DNA of 64,000 bases, taken from an uncultured SAR86 cluster bacterium (lineage in GTDB: Bacteria; Pseudomonadota; Gammaproteobacteria; Magnimaribacterales; D2472). The stretch spans positions 35,921-99,920 of the forward strand of contig CACEZB010000003.1 in NCBI GenBank assembly GCA_902563835.1, read 5' to 3'. Of this stretch, positions 53,264 to 61,895 are shown one piece after another; the stretch's first letter is position 1; the number at the start of each line of letters is the position of its first letter. A model generated the notes under the pieces. It had not been told where the DNA came from, did no database searches, and was given only the letters and a program-made list of their open reading frames with translations. The position numbers and the translations under genes are program-made.

Positions 53264-54318
53264 GAGACAATAATTTTTCTATCCAAGGTTAATTTAAATT
53301 TACAATTATTATCTAGTTTGACATTAGAATTAGAAAAAAAATTTTGCGAAAACTCTCTCCAAGATGATATTTCTAATGTTTTAAAGTGATCAAAATGAAC
53401 AAGCTCTCCTCGGCTGGCTTTATATTTTTTATTAATTTTTATATTTTCAACCAATGCCACAAATACTTTTGTGGTCTTATCGTGTTTTGCATGTCTAGGA
53501 CTATTTAAACTATTAGCTGAATGCAGTATTTCATTTTCAGTAACATCAACAACAGATACATTGGACAATGTTGAACCTTTAACTTCAACTCTTATATCTT
53601 GATCATCTTTTGAAAACTTCAAATCATATGGCATACCAAATTTTTGAATAAATTTATATCCTCTTTTCTCTAGATAGTTTTTAACAAATTCTTCTGCATA
53701 CAATTCGGTTGCCTTTCTTCTTTTTGAATCACTTGATCTCCTATATTGTTTTGGCACTAAAGAAGATTGAGTTTTGTGTTTAGATACCTTGGGTTGAGAT
53801 ATTTGAAAATTTGAAAAATTAATATTTAGAAAAACAAACCCAGAGTCTCTCTGAGAAATAGCTTTATTTGAGTTTTTCATTTTAATTTTTTCTAAAATAA
53901 TTTCAAAAAAAGGGTCGTTGTCGTTTATGAAATATGTATCAAAGTGATTAGATGAAACCTTTCTAACAATCATAATAGTTTTTTTTGGATAAAAATTCTC
54001 TTGAATTTTTTTATTATCCCAATAACCTTTAAAGTGAATGTGGGGGTCACTTGTTTGTGTTTTTGTCCAATTTACTTTTCCTTTATAAGGTGTATCAATT
54101 TCAAAATTTAGATATGTTTGAGATGAGTATTCTTTTTTATGATTTGGTTTATTATGAAAATCTAATTCAAAAAAACTATCTAGCTCATTTGTGTCTCCTT
54201 TGCTTGTAAAAGCAGCTCCAAATTGCTTACCACCTTTATTATTCCAAACTGAATTAGGGTAGAAAAGATTACTTGGCCCTTCACTTTTTTTTAATAATTT
54301 TGCTATAACTAATTCCAA
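53260..54318 (-). CDS. Type II-like restriction endonuclease with DUF3883-type nuclease domain
   Basis: The 352 residues have an N-terminal domain of about 170 that may be a B3-like DNA-binding module as in EcoRII-N (weak similarity), a basic linker (PKQYRRSSDSKRRKATE), and a C-terminal PD-(D/E)xK domain of the DUF3883 type: MPYDLKF with Asp232 and VEVKGS with Glu246 and Lys248, then HAKHDKTTKVFVALV. It is first in an operon with two m5C methyltransferases, which strongly suggests restriction. The start is TTG; no in-frame ATG precedes it closely. Overlap with the next gene is 4 bases. Confidence 0.85.
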   Translation of the reverse strand: MELVIAKLLKKSEGPSNLFYPNSVWNNKGGKQFGAAFTSKGDTNELDSFFELDFHNKPNHKKEYSSQTYLNFEIDTPYKGKVNWTKTQTSDPHIHFKGYWDNKKIQENFYPKKTIMIVRKVSSNHFDTYFINDNDPFFEIILEKIKMKNSNKAISQRDSGFVFLNINFSNFQISQPKVSKHKTQSSLVPKQYRRSSDSKRRKATELYAEEFVKNYLEKRGYKFIQKFGMPYDLKFSKDDQDIRVEVKGSTLSNVSVVDVTENEILHSANSLNSPRHAKHDKTTKVFVALVENIKINKKYKASRGELVHFDHFKTLEISSWREFSQNFFSNSNVKLDNNCKFKLTLDRKIIVS

Positions 54319-54363
54319 TTTGATGAAATATTTTTAGATTAATTTATCGTTAAATATTAACAC

Positions 54364-54407
54364 ATATACTTGACCTAAAATTAAATTTTCAACCATGACT
54401 TGAGTCA
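54364..54407 (-). promoter_or_regulatory. Promoter and operator-like palindrome of the R-M operon
   Basis: On the minus strand TTGAAA (54387-54392) and GTATAT (54364-54369) are 17 bases apart. Three bases upstream of the -35 is the palindrome TGACT-TG-AGTCA (54396-54407), whose GACT/AGTC halves recall the C-boxes of controller proteins. Start of transcription would be about 39 bases before the nuclease TTG. No controller gene is in the window. Confidence 0.45.
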
Positions 54408-54443
54408 TCTATATATCCTATTTAAAGATCTATGTGTGTGATA

Positions 54444-54519
<76 letters not shown>

Positions 54520-54680
54520 TTAAGTTAAGTTTCTATTTTCTTAGTTCTAGATTTTGCAAATAAATTTAAGATATAAATAAAGCATTTATTAAGATGCGCA
54601 TATATTTTTCTTGTTAATTTAATTCTAAACTTTTTAAGTATTATCATCATATCTTTAATTTATTTATTTTTATTTTATCA

Positions 54681-54710
54681 AAAAAAAGAGGGCTAAAAGC
54701 CCTCTTTTTT
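54681..54710 (-). terminator. Bidirectional terminator after the second TonB receptor
   Basis: GAGGGCT (54688-54694) and AGCCCTC (54698-54704) form a tight hairpin flanked by seven A on one side and six T on the other, so it works on both strands. It ends the receptor transcript 15 bases after the stop. The rest of the 206-base gap to tRNA-Ala shows nothing else I can name. Confidence 0.9.
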
Positions 54711-54725
54711 CGGAAAATTACCTTA

Positions 54726-57407
54726 TTACAGTTCTAATGTAAATCCAACAAATGTTTGCATACCCATATCAGTATGTAACAGTCTGTTGTATGTACCACT
54801 TTGTGTTAATGGAGGATCTTCTTTTGTTAAGTTTCTAACAGCAACGTTTACTGAAAGATTTTCCATACCTGGAACTGTATAAACAGCTCTAAAGTTTAGT
54901 TGATCAAAAGAATCTACCATTGAAGTAGCTTTATAATTAGCATCTGTTGTATCAGCGATTTCATCAATATACTCATACTGTAAACTCATGTACAAGTTAG
55001 GTACAGACATTAAAGTATGACCAACGTCAACTGTATATCTATACTCTGGTATTGAAGTTAAACCAACATAGTTAACTACAGGTCCGTTAAAGAATGCTTC
55101 TGATTCAGACTCATCCATTAAAACCATATTGAAGTTAACATCGAAATCACCAACTTTAGAAGTAAATAAACCACTGTACTTAATATCAGTACCTGATGTA
55201 GTGGTTTCGTTACCATTAATTGGTCCTCTGAAACATTCAGATAAAGGCGCAGTAGCAGTTGTATCTGTTCTAGTACAATACGCACCCTGACCAGTTAATT
55301 GAGCCAAGAATGATGGCCCTAAAATTGTAGCATCAATAATATCTTGAACAGTTACAGATGTAATGATTCCATCTATTTCTGTTTCAAAGAAATCAACTGC
55401 AACTGAATGCATGCCTCTTTCCCAGATAATACCGATATTAGTTGCTTCTGACTCTTCAGGTCCTAAGTTAGGGTTAGCTGAAATATAAGTCTGAACCTGC
55501 TCTTCTGGGCAGTCAGCTCTAGCTATACCTTCAGCATTACACTTAACATAGTCATTGTGATAATCAGCACTAAAAGTTGTGTTAGCAACTAGATCTCCAA
55601 GACCTGGAGCTCTAAATCCTGTACCAACTGAAGCTCTTACAGTAAGACCTTCCATTACTTCAAATAAACCTTTAACAGTGTATGAAGTATTAGTACCGAA
55701 GTCGCTATAATCATCGTATCTAACCGCTACGTCAATTTCACCTCTACCGTCCATAAGTCCAGTTTTAGTTTCAAAGAAGTATGCAGTATAGTCTCTTCCT
55801 GTTCCGTCAGAGTTACCTGCTGAACCACCAACGTTTCCTATTTCTGACTGTTTGTCATATGTATTTTCATATGAATACTCAGCGCTTTGAACACCGATAA
55901 TAAAGTCAGTATCAGCAATAACATTTAAAGGCCCACCAAATGTTGCCTCTAAGCTGTTAAATTGGCTTCCTGCTTTTACAGAAGGAGAGTTTGAATAGTA
56001 ATCTACAACTGTTTGATCAAATAATGAATAGTACTTTGTACCGTTAACAGTAAAGTAACCATCATTTTTAAATCCTTCAGCTGCTTTTGTATACTCAGGC
56101 TTCTGTAAATAACAACAGTTATTTGCTAAGTAGTCTGATAAATGCCATTGCATAGAAATATCCCATGAATAGTCATCCATAACTGTTCCATTGAAACCTA
56201 GAACAATATTACCAGTCCAGTCAGTATCTGTACCCGCTCTAGGACCAATCTCAATAAATCTTTTTCTTAATTGAGTTGGAACATTAAGAGTAACAACTGT
56301 GCCATCAGGAAGTCTAGCGTTTGCAAGTCCTGCTGGGTAAGGATTAATAAATGCTGCTGGAGGAGCATATCTACCAAAAGTTTCTTGTCTTGAGACAACA
56401 CCTTGGAAATAAGCACCTACATCATCACTTATTTGATAATCATAATTTACAGTAAAGAAGTCATTCTTCTTACCGGCTGCTTGAGCCATAATTTTTGTAT
56501 AGTCAAATGAACAAAGATAGTTCTTTCCTAGACCACCTGTAGGACCACTACCAAAGTAGTAAGTCTTACCGTTTCCTACGAATCTTGAATCTCCTTGACA
56601 TTCAGCAGCTGGCAACCACTGACCTTTCACTAGACCATTAGCTGGATCATCTTCATTAAGAATGTAGTTCCATGCATATGATGAAATACTGAAACCAGTA
56701 TAGAAGTCATCACTTGTAGGAGCTCTACCAGCGTTATATTCTCTATCTGTTAGATAAACAATATCTCTTTGTGAATGTTCATATGTCCATGTTAGGTTTG
56801 ATTTGTCAGTCGTTATACCACCAACGATTGAGAAAGCTTCTTCCTCACCGCCTGGTAAATCAGGATCACCAACACGACCAGAAATGGTCATACCTTCAAA
56901 TCCTTTTTTAGTAATAACGTTCACAACACCACCAATAGCATCTGAACCATAAACAGCAGAAGCACCATCAGCAAGAATCTCTACTCTTTCAACAGCAGCT
57001 GTTGGAATAGTATTGATGTTTGATGATTCACCACCAAATTTTGGTGATGCTGGTATTCTCCGACCGTCAATAAGAACCAAAGTTCTACCTGATCCAAGTC
57101 CTCTTAAACTAAGACTTGATTGCGATCTAGCACTAGAACCTGATCTCTCAAAGAAAGAACCTGCGACGTTGATTGGCATTTCTCTTAATACTTCTGCTAT
57201 ACCTAGTTCAGCTGATCTTGCAATATCCTCTTGGTCAATCACAATAACTGGCTGAGCACCAGTAAATTCAGAAGTAGCAATACGAGAACCAGTCACCACA
57301 ACTTCTTCTACATCCTCTGCAGATTCTTCTTGAGCAATCAAATTGGTATTAAATAAACCAAAACCGATCACTAGAACCAACATGAGGTAATTTTCTTTTT
57401 TAAACAT
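54726..57407 (-). CDS. TonB-dependent outer-membrane receptor, 893 residues
   Basis: A complete receptor with signal peptide (MLVLVIGFGLFNTNLIAQ), TonB-box region EEVVVTGSRI, plug (GAQPVIVIDQEDIARSAELGIAEVLREMP, GRTLVLIDGRRIPASP, GSDAIGGVVNVITKKG) and a beta-barrel ending FVGFTLEL. The frame opens at 57476, but the ATG at 57407 is chosen because AGGGGAAA precedes it and the signal peptide starts there; the 23 extra residues do not resemble a leader. Two Cys pairs in loops may form disulfides. It probably imports a bulky nutrient; no degradative enzyme stands beside it to show which. Confidence 0.95.
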   Translation of the reverse strand: MFKKENYLMLVLVIGFGLFNTNLIAQEESAEDVEEVVVTGSRIATSEFTGAQPVIVIDQEDIARSAELGIAEVLREMPINVAGSFFERSGSSARSQSSLSLRGLGSGRTLVLIDGRRIPASPKFGGESSNINTIPTAAVERVEILADGASAVYGSDAIGGVVNVITKKGFEGMTISGRVGDPDLPGGEEEAFSIVGGITTDKSNLTWTYEHSQRDIVYLTDREYNAGRAPTSDDFYTGFSISSYAWNYILNEDDPANGLVKGQWLPAAECQGDSRFVGNGKTYYFGSGPTGGLGKNYLCSFDYTKIMAQAAGKKNDFFTVNYDYQISDDVGAYFQGVVSRQETFGRYAPPAAFINPYPAGLANARLPDGTVVTLNVPTQLRKRFIEIGPRAGTDTDWTGNIVLGFNGTVMDDYSWDISMQWHLSDYLANNCCYLQKPEYTKAAEGFKNDGYFTVNGTKYYSLFDQTVVDYYSNSPSVKAGSQFNSLEATFGGPLNVIADTDFIIGVQSAEYSYENTYDKQSEIGNVGGSAGNSDGTGRDYTAYFFETKTGLMDGRGEIDVAVRYDDYSDFGTNTSYTVKGLFEVMEGLTVRASVGTGFRAPGLGDLVANTTFSADYHNDYVKCNAEGIARADCPEEQVQTYISANPNLGPEESEATNIGIIWERGMHSVAVDFFETEIDGIITSVTVQDIIDATILGPSFLAQLTGQGAYCTRTDTTATAPLSECFRGPINGNETTTSGTDIKYSGLFTSKVGDFDVNFNMVLMDESESEAFFNGPVVNYVGLTSIPEYRYTVDVGHTLMSVPNLYMSLQYEYIDEIADTTDANYKATSMVDSFDQLNFRAVYTVPGMENLSVNVAVRNLTKEDPPLTQSGTYNRLLHTDMGMQTFVGFTLEL

Positions 57408-57460
57408 ACATTTCCCCTGTAGTTTTAGTTTTAAATTAATGAATGCCCACATATAAAAAT

Positions 57461-57478
57461 TCACGTGCGCAGTCACGT
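57461..57478. promoter_or_regulatory. Inverted CACGT repeat upstream of the second receptor
   Basis: TCACGT occurs twice, 12 bases apart (57461-57466 and 57473-57478), and ACGTG (57463-57467) with CACGT (57474-57478) is an inverted pair. It is an unusually GC-rich spot in an AT-rich gap, 54-71 bases before the receptor ATG, and a likely operator. Confidence 0.4.
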
Positions 57479-57526
57479 TATTTTGCTATTCTTCCAGAGT
57501 TTTTAGCAAAAAGCTACAACTTTTTT

Positions 57527-57554
57527 TATTATTTATAATATATTATAAATAATA
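57527..57554. repeat. 28-bp perfect palindrome between the second receptor and fabI
   Basis: The 14-base arms starting TATTATTTATAATA are exactly mirrored without a spacer; all bases are A or T. It lies about 120 bases before the receptor start and 91 before fabI, so it could be a cruciform or a repressor site for either gene. Confidence 0.5.
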
Positions 57555-57644
57555 GTTATAATTTATGATTCAGCTATACTTAATATCAGTATAAGTTATC
57601 ATTTTATTTTACAATTTGCACAAATATATAGGGAAAGCTAAAAA

Positions 57645-58433
57645 ATGTTACTGAAAAACAAAAAAATACTAATATGCGGTCTTGCAAATAAATATTCGAT
57701 TGCTGCTGGAATTGCTGAATCTATGCATAGAGAAGGTGCTGAATTAGCATTTACATACCAAAATGAGCGATTATTAAAGAATCTTAAGCCTATAGCTAAA
57801 TCATGTAATTCAACCCTATTAATTGAATGTGATGTCTCAAATGATGACTCAATTAACAAAGCTATTAGAGAATTATCGAAAAAATGGGAGAATTTTGATG
57901 GATTTGTTCACTCGATCGGATTTGCACCAGCAGACCAACTAGAAGGGAATTTTGTTGATGTAACCACAAGAGATGGCTTTAAAATAGCTCATGATATAAG
58001 TTCTTATAGTTTTACAGCGCTAGCAAAAGCTTCAAAACCCTATTTAAATGACAATTCTGCCCTTCTTACTCTAACTTACCATGGATCTACTCAAACATTG
58101 CCAAATTACAATGTTATGGGCCTTGCAAAAGCTAGTCTGGAAGCAAATACAAGGTTTTTAGCTGCGTCATTAGGAAAGGAAAATATAAGAGTAAATGCTA
58201 TATCTGCAGGGCCAATAAAGACTCTTGCAGCATCTGGAGTAAAAAATTTCAGAAAAATGCTTAGCCATCATTCAAAAATTGCACCTTTGGGAAGAGCCGT
58301 AACATCAGAAGAGGTTGGAAATGTTGCAGCTTTCCTATGTTCTGATTTTGCAAGTGGTGTAACTGGCGAAATTACCTATGTTGATGCAGGGTTTAATATT
58401 GCTGCAATGCCCCTTCAGGAAATTGAAGATTGA
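57645..58433 (+). CDS. fabI: Enoyl-[acyl-carrier-protein] reductase FabI
   Basis: FabI reduces the trans-2-enoyl group in each round of fatty acid elongation with NADH. The 262 residues show [29 protein letters not shown] near the N-terminus, [42 protein letters not shown] with the catalytic Tyr and Lys seven residues apart (YNVMGLAK), and [19 protein letters not shown]. Length and motifs are standard. It starts a four-gene plus-strand run with overlapping junctions. Confidence 0.96.
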   Translation: MLLKNKKILICGLANKYSIAAGIAESMHREGAELAFTYQNERLLKNLKPIAKSCNSTLLIECDVSNDDSINKAIRELSKKWENFDGFVHSIGFAPADQLEGNFVDVTTRDGFKIAHDISSYSFTALAKASKPYLNDNSALLTLTYHGSTQTLPNYNVMGLAKASLEANTRFLAASLGKENIRVNAISAGPIKTLAASGVKNFRKMLSHHSKIAPLGRAVTSEEVGNVAAFLCSDFASGVTGEITYVDAGFNIAAMPLQEIED

Positions 58434-59053
58434 TAGGTAAGCTCTATGAAAGGCATGTTTTGCCAAAGGTTTTAGATGCTTGTTGTTCAACTAAACCAGT
58501 AAACTATCAAAGAAATAAGATTGTTCCTCATGCTAAAGGTAAAATATTAGAAATAGGTATTGGCTCTGGAATAAATTTACCATTCTATGATAAAGCAAAT
58601 GTAGAAAAGATATATGGTCTTGATCCATCTGAAGAGTTAAACAATATAGCTCAAAAAAAAGCTATAAATAATAATTTAGAAATTGATTTCCTTTTAAATG
58701 GAGCTGAAGACATTCCTCTACCATCTAACTCAATGGACACAATACTTATTACTTATACTCTATGCACCATCCAAGACTTAGACTCTTCATTAAAAGAAAT
58801 CAAAAGAGTAATGAAAGATGATGCAGTTATGCTTTTTTGTGAACATGGCATTGCACCAGATGAAAAGGTAATAAAATGGCAGAACAGAGTTAATCCATTA
58901 TGGGGTAAATTGTTTGGTGGATGTAATATAAATAGAAATATCCCAGAAATTATTCAATCTTCAGGTTTTACATTAAATTCATTAGATCAAATGTATCTGC
59001 CAAGTACTCCTAAAATAGTTGGTTATAACTATTGGGGCAAAGCTACTATTTAA
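58430..59053 (+). CDS. Class I SAM-dependent methyltransferase (UbiE-like)
   Basis: A 207-residue methyltransferase: SAM site [15 protein letters not shown] near 35-49, [12 protein letters not shown], then [36 protein letters not shown] with motifs II and [34 protein letters not shown] is the C-terminal part seen in UbiE-like and phosphatidylethanolamine N-methyltransferase relatives. The start is TTG within the fabI stop, giving a 4-base overlap. Substrate unknown; a lipid is a fair guess. Confidence 0.85.
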   Translation: MIGKLYERHVLPKVLDACCSTKPVNYQRNKIVPHAKGKILEIGIGSGINLPFYDKANVEKIYGLDPSEELNNIAQKKAINNNLEIDFLLNGAEDIPLPSNSMDTILITYTLCTIQDLDSSLKEIKRVMKDDAVMLFCEHGIAPDEKVIKWQNRVNPLWGKLFGGCNINRNIPEIIQSSGFTLNSLDQMYLPSTPKIVGYNYWGKATI

Positions 59054-59058
59054 ATACT

Positions 59059-60504
59059 ATGCAAGATAGACCTGTGGTTATTGGGGTTGGCTGCATCAAT
59101 CAAAAAGATGCCTTTGATAACCTGGATGAAGCACTTATCTTAATGGAAAAAGCTATGCAATTAGCAATTTCTGATTCGACTAATGATGATATAAAAAAAT
59201 ATATAGATGAAATACAGATTCCTAAGGGTTATTGGAAATATAGAGATCCTGGAAAATGGATAACAGCAAGGAATGGAATTAAAGATATAAAGACCAGTAT
59301 TACTAAAATAGGTGTTCTACAACAAAACCTTATAAATTCAGCCTGTAAAAGAATTATAGATGGTGATATCAGGGCAAGCATTATTTTAGGCGGTGAGTCT
59401 AGATATAAAAAAATTCTTGCTGAAATTGAGCAAAAAGATTTTATAGAAACTGAACTTAATATTAATCCTGATTTTTATATTAAAGCTGATGATGATTTGC
59501 AGTTAGAGGTTGAAGCAGATGAGCTTGGCAATATGGCTGTTGGCTATTACTCAATAATGGAAAGTTCTTTAAGATCTAGATCAGATTTTGATGAACATCA
59601 TAAAAAAATTGCAGAAATTTATGCACATTTCTCAAAAATTTCATCCTCTAATTCTTTAGCTTGGAATGATAAGGAATATACCTATAAAGAAATTTTAAAT
59701 TCTAGCGATAAAAATCCTACTTTAGCTTTTCCATATAATAAATTTCATTGTACGAGTTGGAATGTAAATCAAGCTGCTGCAATTATCATTTGTTCTGATG
59801 AGATAGCAAATTTATTAGAAGTCCCTGAATCAAAAAGGGTTTACCCCCTCGCCTCATCAGAAAACAATCATATGATAGCAACTCTTCAAAGACCTGATTT
59901 ATCAAAATCAGCTGGTATGAATTTAGCAGCAGAGTTTATTTTAGATATATGTAAGAAAAATAATATATCGCCTAATTTATATGACCTATATAGTTGCTTT
60001 CCTGTTGCAGTTGAAATGTTTGCTAAATCATTAGATTTAAAAGAGCTTAATAATATAACTGTTACTGGTGGTATGTCTTTTGCTGGCGGACCTCTTAATA
60101 GTTATGTCTTAAATTCAACTGTGCAAATGATTGAAATGATTAGGGAATATAAGAATGTCGGTATTATTACAGGGGTTTCTGGAATGATGACCAAACAATC
60201 ATATGCATTATGGTCTAAAGATCCATTAATGGAATTTTTACATAAAGATGTAACATCTCAGGCAAAAGAGATTGATGTACCAGTTGAGTTATCAAATTTA
60301 AATAATGGATATGGCTTAGTTTTGGGTTATACAGTCTTATATTCAAAGAATTCTGTAGTTAAAGGTGTACTATATATAGAGGATGAAAATAAAAAGAGGA
60401 AACTAATTACAACATCTGATAAATTAATAATGAAATCAATGGAGAGTGAAGAATGGGTTGGAAAAAAAATTCAATTTTTAAATACTATATTAGTTGCGGA
60501 ATAA
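59059..60504 (+). CDS. Thiolase-superfamily protein (acetyl-CoA acetyltransferase-like)
   Basis: From the ATG at 59059 the protein is 481 residues, MQDRPVVIGVGCINQKDAF at the start. An in-frame ATG at 59032 would overlap the methyltransferase more and adds nine residues with no similarity. The thiolase fold shows in ASIILGGESRY, NQAAAIIICSDEIA, LYDLYSCFPVAVEMFA and TGGMSFAGGPLNSYV, as in SCP-x-like and acetyl-CoA acetyltransferase relatives. The usual N-terminal catalytic Cys is not seen (GGESRY instead), so it may not condense acyl-CoA itself. Function uncertain. Confidence 0.82.
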   Translation: MQDRPVVIGVGCINQKDAFDNLDEALILMEKAMQLAISDSTNDDIKKYIDEIQIPKGYWKYRDPGKWITARNGIKDIKTSITKIGVLQQNLINSACKRIIDGDIRASIILGGESRYKKILAEIEQKDFIETELNINPDFYIKADDDLQLEVEADELGNMAVGYYSIMESSLRSRSDFDEHHKKIAEIYAHFSKISSSNSLAWNDKEYTYKEILNSSDKNPTLAFPYNKFHCTSWNVNQAAAIIICSDEIANLLEVPESKRVYPLASSENNHMIATLQRPDLSKSAGMNLAAEFILDICKKNNISPNLYDLYSCFPVAVEMFAKSLDLKELNNITVTGGMSFAGGPLNSYVLNSTVQMIEMIREYKNVGIITGVSGMMTKQSYALWSKDPLMEFLHKDVTSQAKEIDVPVELSNLNNGYGLVLGYTVLYSKNSVVKGVLYIEDENKKRKLITTSDKLIMKSMESEEWVGKKIQFLNTILVAE

Positions 60505-61895
60505 TCTTATTATTTACGGCCTCTATTTCAGCTAGTGTTATTGAAAATGCGATAAAAGATAATAAAAAAACTTTTGAAGAAATTGCTATGCAGATATGGG
60601 ATTATGCAGAGCTGGGTTATTTAGAGAATAAAAGTTCAAACCTTCTAGCAAATGAGCTTGAAAAAAATGGATTTACAATACAAAAAGGTTTAGCAGGAAT
60701 TCCTACAAGTTTTGTTGCTGAATATAATAATGGTGGTCCTATTATAGGCATATTAGGAGAATTTGATGCTTTGCCTGGTTTGGCACAAACCTCCTCACCT
60801 TTTAAAGAGGTTGCAAATAATAATACTAATGCCGGTCATGCATGTGGCCATCATTTATTTGGAGCTGCGTCAGCATGGGCTGCGGTAGCAATAAAGGAAT
60901 GGATTAAAAAGAATAATATAAGTGGAACGATTAGATTTTATGGAACACCCGCTGAAGAAGGTGGTTCTGGAAAGGTATATCTAGTGAGGGCAGGTTTATT
61001 TGATGATGTTGATGTGGTGCTTCATTGGCATCCAGATGATGTAAATTCTGCAAACCCTAGAACTTCTAATTCAAATAAATCTGGAAAATTTACATTTAGA
61101 GGTATTTCTGCGCATGCAGCAGGAGCACCTGAACAAGGGCGCTCAGCTTTAGACGGTGTAGAAGGAATGAATCATATGGTTAATATGATGAGAGAGCACA
61201 TTCCACAGGAATCTAGAATTCATTATGTTATTACTAAGGGGGGCTTGGCACCTAATGTTGTTCCTGACTTAGCTGAAGTTTATTATTATGTTAGACATCC
61301 TAAAATGGATATGGTTGACGAACTATTTAATAGAGTGGTTAAAATTGCTGAAGGTGCTGCTCTTGGCACTGAAACAAATATGAGCTATGAAGTAATGCAT
61401 GGAAACTACTCTCTTCTACCAAATGAGACTATTCAAAAAATTGTTCATAAAAATTTAACTAACTTAGGTGGTTTTACCTACACAGAAAGTGAAAATGAAT
61501 ACGCTAAAGAAATTTATAAAACATTTTTCAATCCGAGTGTTGAAATAGGATCTCAACAAAGTGTGGCTGATTATGTAATGTCTCATGGATATGGATCAAC
61601 TGATGTTGGTGACGTTAGTTGGGTTGTTCCAACAGCTGGGTTTAGAACTGCAACATGGGTTCCTGGGACTCCTGCACATTCATGGCAAGCAGTTTCATCA
61701 GGTGGAACCAGTATAGGATTGAAAGGCGCTCAATTAGCAGCAAATACTCTTGCATTAAGTATTAAAGAAATTTTTGAGAATCCTTCAATAATAAATAAAG
61801 CAAAAGATGAATTAAAAATTAGAACAGGTGATGATTTTGTTTACAAGCCTTTGCTTGGAGACAGAGAACCCCCACTTGATTACAGAAAAAACTAA
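60453..61895 (+). CDS. Secreted M20-family amidohydrolase (AbgB-like)
   Basis: The 480 residues have a signal peptide (ISCGIILLFTASISAS) and an AbgB-type M20 fold: IWDYAELGYLENKSS, LGEFDALPGLAQ, NAGHACGHHLFGAASAWAA, TPAEEGGSGKVYLVRAGLF with the metal-binding Glu, and HWHPDD. Such enzymes cleave p-aminobenzoyl-glutamate or other aminoacyl amides; this one would work in the periplasm. It starts 52 bases inside the thiolase gene, with GGAGAG about 8 bases before the ATG, an unusually long overlap. The end overlaps the convergent ggt by 4 bases. Confidence 0.9.
   Translation: MGWKKNSIFKYYISCGIILLFTASISASVIENAIKDNKKTFEEIAMQIWDYAELGYLENKSSNLLANELEKNGFTIQKGLAGIPTSFVAEYNNGGPIIGILGEFDALPGLAQTSSPFKEVANNNTNAGHACGHHLFGAASAWAAVAIKEWIKKNNISGTIRFYGTPAEEGGSGKVYLVRAGLFDDVDVVLHWHPDDVNSANPRTSNSNKSGKFTFRGISAHAAGAPEQGRSALDGVEGMNHMVNMMREHIPQESRIHYVITKGGLAPNVVPDLAEVYYYVRHPKMDMVDELFNRVVKIAEGAALGTETNMSYEVMHGNYSLLPNETIQKIVHKNLTNLGGFTYTESENEYAKEIYKTFFNPSVEIGSQQSVADYVMSHGYGSTDVGDVSWVVPTAGFRTATWVPGTPAHSWQAVSSGGTSIGLKGAQLAANTLALSIKEIFENPSIINKAKDELKIRTGDDFVYKPLLGDREPPLDYRKN

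Noticed and set aside
54726-57476. The longer start of the second TonB receptor at 57476
   Set aside because: The 23 extra residues are not a signal peptide, while the ATG at 57407 has AGGGGAAA in front and begins the signal sequence.
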